From Dehalococcoidia bacterium (GTDB lineage: Bacteria; Chloroflexota; Dehalococcoidia; Lucifugimonadales; Australimonadaceae), in contig JAGWBE010000031.1 in NCBI GenBank assembly GCA_021296055.1, positions 2,895 to 17,889 of the forward strand: 14,995 nucleotides of DNA, given 5' to 3'. The first letter of the stretch is position 1. Each line of letters opens with the position of its first letter. The notes under the pieces are model-generated. The model was given only the letters and a program-made list of their open reading frames with translations, ran no database searches and had not been told where the DNA came from. Positions 12,908-14,995 of this stretch are shown piece after piece. The translations under genes and the position numbers were made by a program.

Positions 12908-13165
12908 TTGACCTATCTGCGCATCGTGGCTTGGGATGTGCTTGGCAGGATTGCCTGGCGCCTGCTCCGCGTCGCGGCGCTGTTCTTCTTCAGCGCATGG
13001 GTGTGGATGATGTTCTGGGGAATGGTCTCCCACGCGGCGCGCGTCGGCCCGATGAGCTACCTCGCCTCGATGCTAGTGGTGCTGGCCATCTGGCTCATCG
13101 TCATCCCGGTCATCGTCGTCGCGCTGCGCATCTACAAGCCGCCCGAGCCCGACCTCTTCGCCTAA
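12908..13165 (+). CDS. Small two-helix membrane protein of unknown function
   Basis: 85-aa protein with two hydrophobic helices (about residues 20-40, rich in Trp/Phe/Met, and 50-73) and a short polar C-terminus (RIYKPPEPDLFA). It has no catalytic motif and no family was recognised. The open frame extends back to a TTG at 12836, but that triplet is part of the -35 box. The TTG at 12908 is preferred because GGAGG (12894-12898) precedes it by 9 nt and the hydrophobic protein begins here. Its stop TAA (13163-13165) overlaps the convergent ABC ATPase stop by two bases, leaving no room for a terminator. It may be a membrane-topology partner of an unknown complex; this cannot be narrowed from sequence. 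Confidence 0.65.
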   Translation: MTYLRIVAWDVLGRIAWRLLRVAALFFFSAWVWMMFWGMVSHAARVGPMSYLASMLVVLAIWLIVIPVIVVALRIYKPPEPDLFA

Positions 13166-14247
13166 TCGTCGGGGAAGACGGCAACGATTCCCGTAACGGC
13201 GATGGACATGTCCTCGCCGGGGACGATAGGCACAGCGGGGCCCATCCGCGCGCGCAGGCGCATCCCCCCCGGCCCGTCCAGCAGCACCACCTGGTGGTGG
13301 CCGTAGAACTCGCGCGCAGCCACGCGGGCGGGCGTGAGGCCCGCCTCCTTCGGCTCTATGCGGATGGACTCGGGGCGCACCACCGCTTTCACCCGGCCGC
13401 TCGCGGGACTGCGCGTCGGCAGACGCCCCAACGCGGTCGTCACGAACGCGCCGTCCGCTTCGCCCTCCACGATGTTGGCGTCGCCCAGGAAGGCGGCCAC
13501 CTCGAGCGTCTGCGGCGAGGCGTAGACCTCCGCCGGAGGGCCTATCTGCCGGACGCGCCCTGCCAGCATCACGCCCACCCTGTCCGCCGCGGCGAACGCC
13601 TCCTCCTGGTCGTGAGTCACCCAGACCGCCGCGCAGCCCGCCTCGCGCAGGATATCCCTCACCTCCGATCGCACGCGCACGCGCAGGCCCGCGTCGAGGT
13701 TGGAGAATGGTTCGTCCAGCAGCGCCACGGGCGGGTTGGGCGCGAGGGCGCGGGCCAAGGCGACGCGCTGCTGCTCGCCGCCCGACAGCTCGTGGGGCAT
13801 CTTGCCGCCCGCGTGCGCCAGCCCGACCATCTCCAGCACCTGGTCGACGCGGCGCGCCTGCCGTCCCTCGCCCAGCGCCGCCGCGCGCCAGGGCAACCGC
13901 GAGCGCACGCCGTCCAACCCGAAGGCTACGTTCCGGCGCACCGTCATATGCGGGAAGAGCGCATAGTCCTGGAACACCATCCCCACGCGTCGGCGCTCCG
14001 GAGGCGTCCACTTGCCGCGGCCTGCCACTACCTTGCCCCCGACCTCGATGCTCCCGCCGTCCGGTGTCTCGAACCCGGCGACGAGGCGCAACGCCGTGGT
14101 CTTACCGCACCCGCTGGGGCCAAGCAGCGCCAGAATGCCGCCCTCCTCCACCTCGAAGGAGGCGCCGTCCACAGCCGTGCTCCCGTTGAAGTGCTTGCGC
14201 AGCTCCGAGGCGCGCACCGCCGCCGTCTCGCTCTTCACGTCCATCAT
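13162..14247 (-). CDS. ABC transporter ATP-binding protein with TOBE region (FbpC/PotA type)
   Basis: 361-aa ATPase. Walker A GPSGCGKTT at residues 43-51, Q-loop Gln93 (VFQDYALFPHMTV), signature LSGGEQQRV at 154-162, Walker B ALLDEP at 175-180 and switch His212 are complete. The C-terminal ~120 residues (VVRPESIRIEP and beyond) form the TOBE-like domain of importers for iron(III), polyamine, sulphate or similar anions. FLGDANIVEGE at the domain junction is most like FbpC/PotA-class proteins. An insertion after FGLDG (about residues 115-132, SRLPWRAAALGEGRQ) is longer than usual. No permease or binding protein is adjacent, so substrate is unknown. Two consecutive ATGs (14247, 14244) are possible; the second lies 6 nt behind a -10-like box. 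Confidence 0.9.
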   Translation of the reverse strand: MMDVKSETAAVRASELRKHFNGSTAVDGASFEVEEGGILALLGPSGCGKTTALRLVAGFETPDGGSIEVGGKVVAGRGKWTPPERRRVGMVFQDYALFPHMTVRRNVAFGLDGVRSRLPWRAAALGEGRQARRVDQVLEMVGLAHAGGKMPHELSGGEQQRVALARALAPNPPVALLDEPFSNLDAGLRVRVRSEVRDILREAGCAAVWVTHDQEEAFAAADRVGVMLAGRVRQIGPPAEVYASPQTLEVAAFLGDANIVEGEADGAFVTTALGRLPTRSPASGRVKAVVRPESIRIEPKEAGLTPARVAAREFYGHHQVVLLDGPGGMRLRARMGPAVPIVPGEDMSIAVTGIVAVFPDD

Positions 14248-14250
14248 TTC

Positions 14251-14279
14251 AGGATACGTAGATACGAATCAGTACGCAA
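14251..14279 (-). promoter_or_regulatory. Candidate promoter for the ABC ATPase gene
   Basis: On the minus strand TTGCGT (14279-14274) and TATCCT (14256-14251) are separated by exactly 17 bp. The hexamers match three and four of six consensus bases. The second ATG (14244) begins 6 nt after the -10 box, again suggesting a leaderless transcript, and no ribosome site precedes either ATG. Confidence 0.4.
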
Positions 14280-14305
14280 TGGTGCAGCGAATCATGCAAC
14301 GGCGC

Positions 14306-14995
14306 TCATGCGCCGGGCTGCCCCTCCTCACCTCCTAACGAGGCGGCCTCCAACTCGATGAGGCCGCGCCTTATCTCGTCGCGCTCCGCGTGGTAGCGCC
14401 GCCGCGAGATGCTCTCGCGCCGCTCCCGCAGCGCCGCAGCGCGGGCGAGTAGCGCCTCGCGGCTCAGCTGGGCAGCGGGGGCGCGCCGCCTCCGAAGCGC
14501 GAGCGCCAGCGCCGCCGCCAGCGCGACCGCCGCCGCACCTGGGACGGTGTAGCGCAGGAACCACTCTCCGCCCCGGCTCTCCACGCGGCTCCACAACGTA
14601 GGCTGAGGCAGCCCGTCGACGGACAGCGGCAGGAAGCCGCCGCGCGGGATGACCGCCCCTTCGAGCAGTTGGAGCTGGCCGCCCTCGAACTCCGTCGCCC
14701 CCAGGTCGATCAGCTCGGGGGACGCGCCTACGCCCACGCTGCCCGGGACGACGAAGCGGAAGGATTCCGCGCCGAAGCGCATCGTGCGCCCCAGGTTCAC
14801 CGACGCGCTGTCGTAGGGCAGGCGGTAGACGAACTCGAAGCGGTGGGGCTGCCCCTCGGGCGTGGGCGGCACCGGAACGTTCAGCGCGAAGCCGCGGTCG
14901 ACCGTCAGCACGTCGCCGCCCACGAGGTCGGAGCGCACGTCCAGGTGGAACGCGCCGGGCGGCAAGGCGAAGCGCAGGAAGGAGAGCATCGCAGG
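14306..14995 (-). CDS. Membrane-anchored protein with extracytoplasmic beta domain, C-terminal part (5' end outside window)
   Basis: The frame is open to the right edge of the window; ATG 14989 exists, but the two codons beyond it are also open and no signal peptide follows, so the gene most likely starts outside. Counting from that ATG, residues 1-140 are beta-rich (LSFLRFALPPGAFHLDV, DRGFALNVPVP, FRFVVPGSV) and lack catalytic motifs. Residues 148-165 are a membrane helix followed by RRRR. The last 60 residues are a charged cytoplasmic helix (ERRESISRRRYHAERDEIRRGLIELEA), reminiscent of the short C-terminal helices of membrane-anchored cytochrome c biogenesis proteins. That resemblance is weak and no function is assigned. 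It is 58 bp upstream of the ABC ATPase gene on the same strand, and that gene appears to have its own promoter. Confidence 0.6.
   Translation of the reverse strand, partial: PAMLSFLRFALPPGAFHLDVRSDLVGGDVLTVDRGFALNVPVPPTPEGQPHRFEFVYRLPYDSASVNLGRTMRFGAESFRFVVPGSVGVGASPELIDLGATEFEGGQLQLLEGAVIPRGGFLPLSVDGLPQPTLWSRVESRGGEWFLRYTVPGAAAVALAAALALALRRRRAPAAQLSREALLARAAALRERRESISRRRYHAERDEIRRGLIELEAASLGGEEGQPGA

Noticed and set aside
1..14995. CRISPR array, transposon or prophage
   Set aside because: No regularly spaced short repeats, transposase, integrase or phage structural gene is visible; the only clear short direct repeat is the tRNA 3' duplicate.

Overview
This is a gene-dense, high-GC bacterial chromosome segment. 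Very short intergenic gaps, ATGA start/stop overlaps, GTG and TTG starts, and several start codons only 6-7 nt behind a -10-like hexamer (candidate leaderless transcripts) are the main genome-level features. The gene content fits an aerobic or facultative bacterium of the Chloroflexota (Dehalococcoidia/SAR202-like) or a comparably GC-rich lineage. That assignment is an inference from style and gene mix; there is no rRNA or marker gene to settle it. The methylmalonyl-CoA mutase is a large subunit lacking the B12 domain.

Left block (1-2770, + strand): a four-gene haem uptake and breakdown operon. It holds the C-terminal part of a haem-binding protein (HmuT-like), a FecCD-type permease (HmuU), an ATPase (HmuV) and a small IsdG/MhuD-family haem-degrading monooxygenase with the expected Asn7, Trp66 and His76. 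The last three genes are linked by ATGA overlaps. A strong palindrome (2837-2880) separates the operon from an orphan methylmalonyl-CoA mutase catalytic subunit (2947-4578, +).

Centre (4608-9448, - strand): five tandem, same-direction, paralogous family 2 glycosyltransferases of 302-328 aa, spaced 4-9 nt apart and read as one operon from right to left. Their N-terminal nucleotide-sugar-binding halves are nearly interchangeable, while the acceptor halves diverge. The first gene also shows a sharp GC drop from donor half to acceptor half. Upstream on the same strand lie an 86-aa coiled-coil protein with a C-terminal membrane anchor (9544-9804), a VOC-fold protein (9844-10227) and tRNA-Leu(CAA) (10307-10392). 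The tRNA is followed by a duplicated piece of its own 3' half (10251-10292).

Right block (10441-14995): an SMP-30/gluconolactonase-type beta-propeller enzyme (+) that shares a 48-bp divergent promoter region with the tRNA; a 12-helix MFS transporter (-); an 85-aa two-helix membrane protein (+); an FbpC/PotA-type ABC ATPase with a TOBE region and no permease or binding protein in view (-); and the C-terminal part of a membrane-anchored protein (-) that runs off the right edge.

Functionally, the left operon would import haem and release its iron. The glycosyltransferase array probably decorates a surface polysaccharide or glycolipid with a variable set of sugars. The remaining genes look like independent metabolic or transport units. 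No transposase, integrase, CRISPR array or phage gene was seen.
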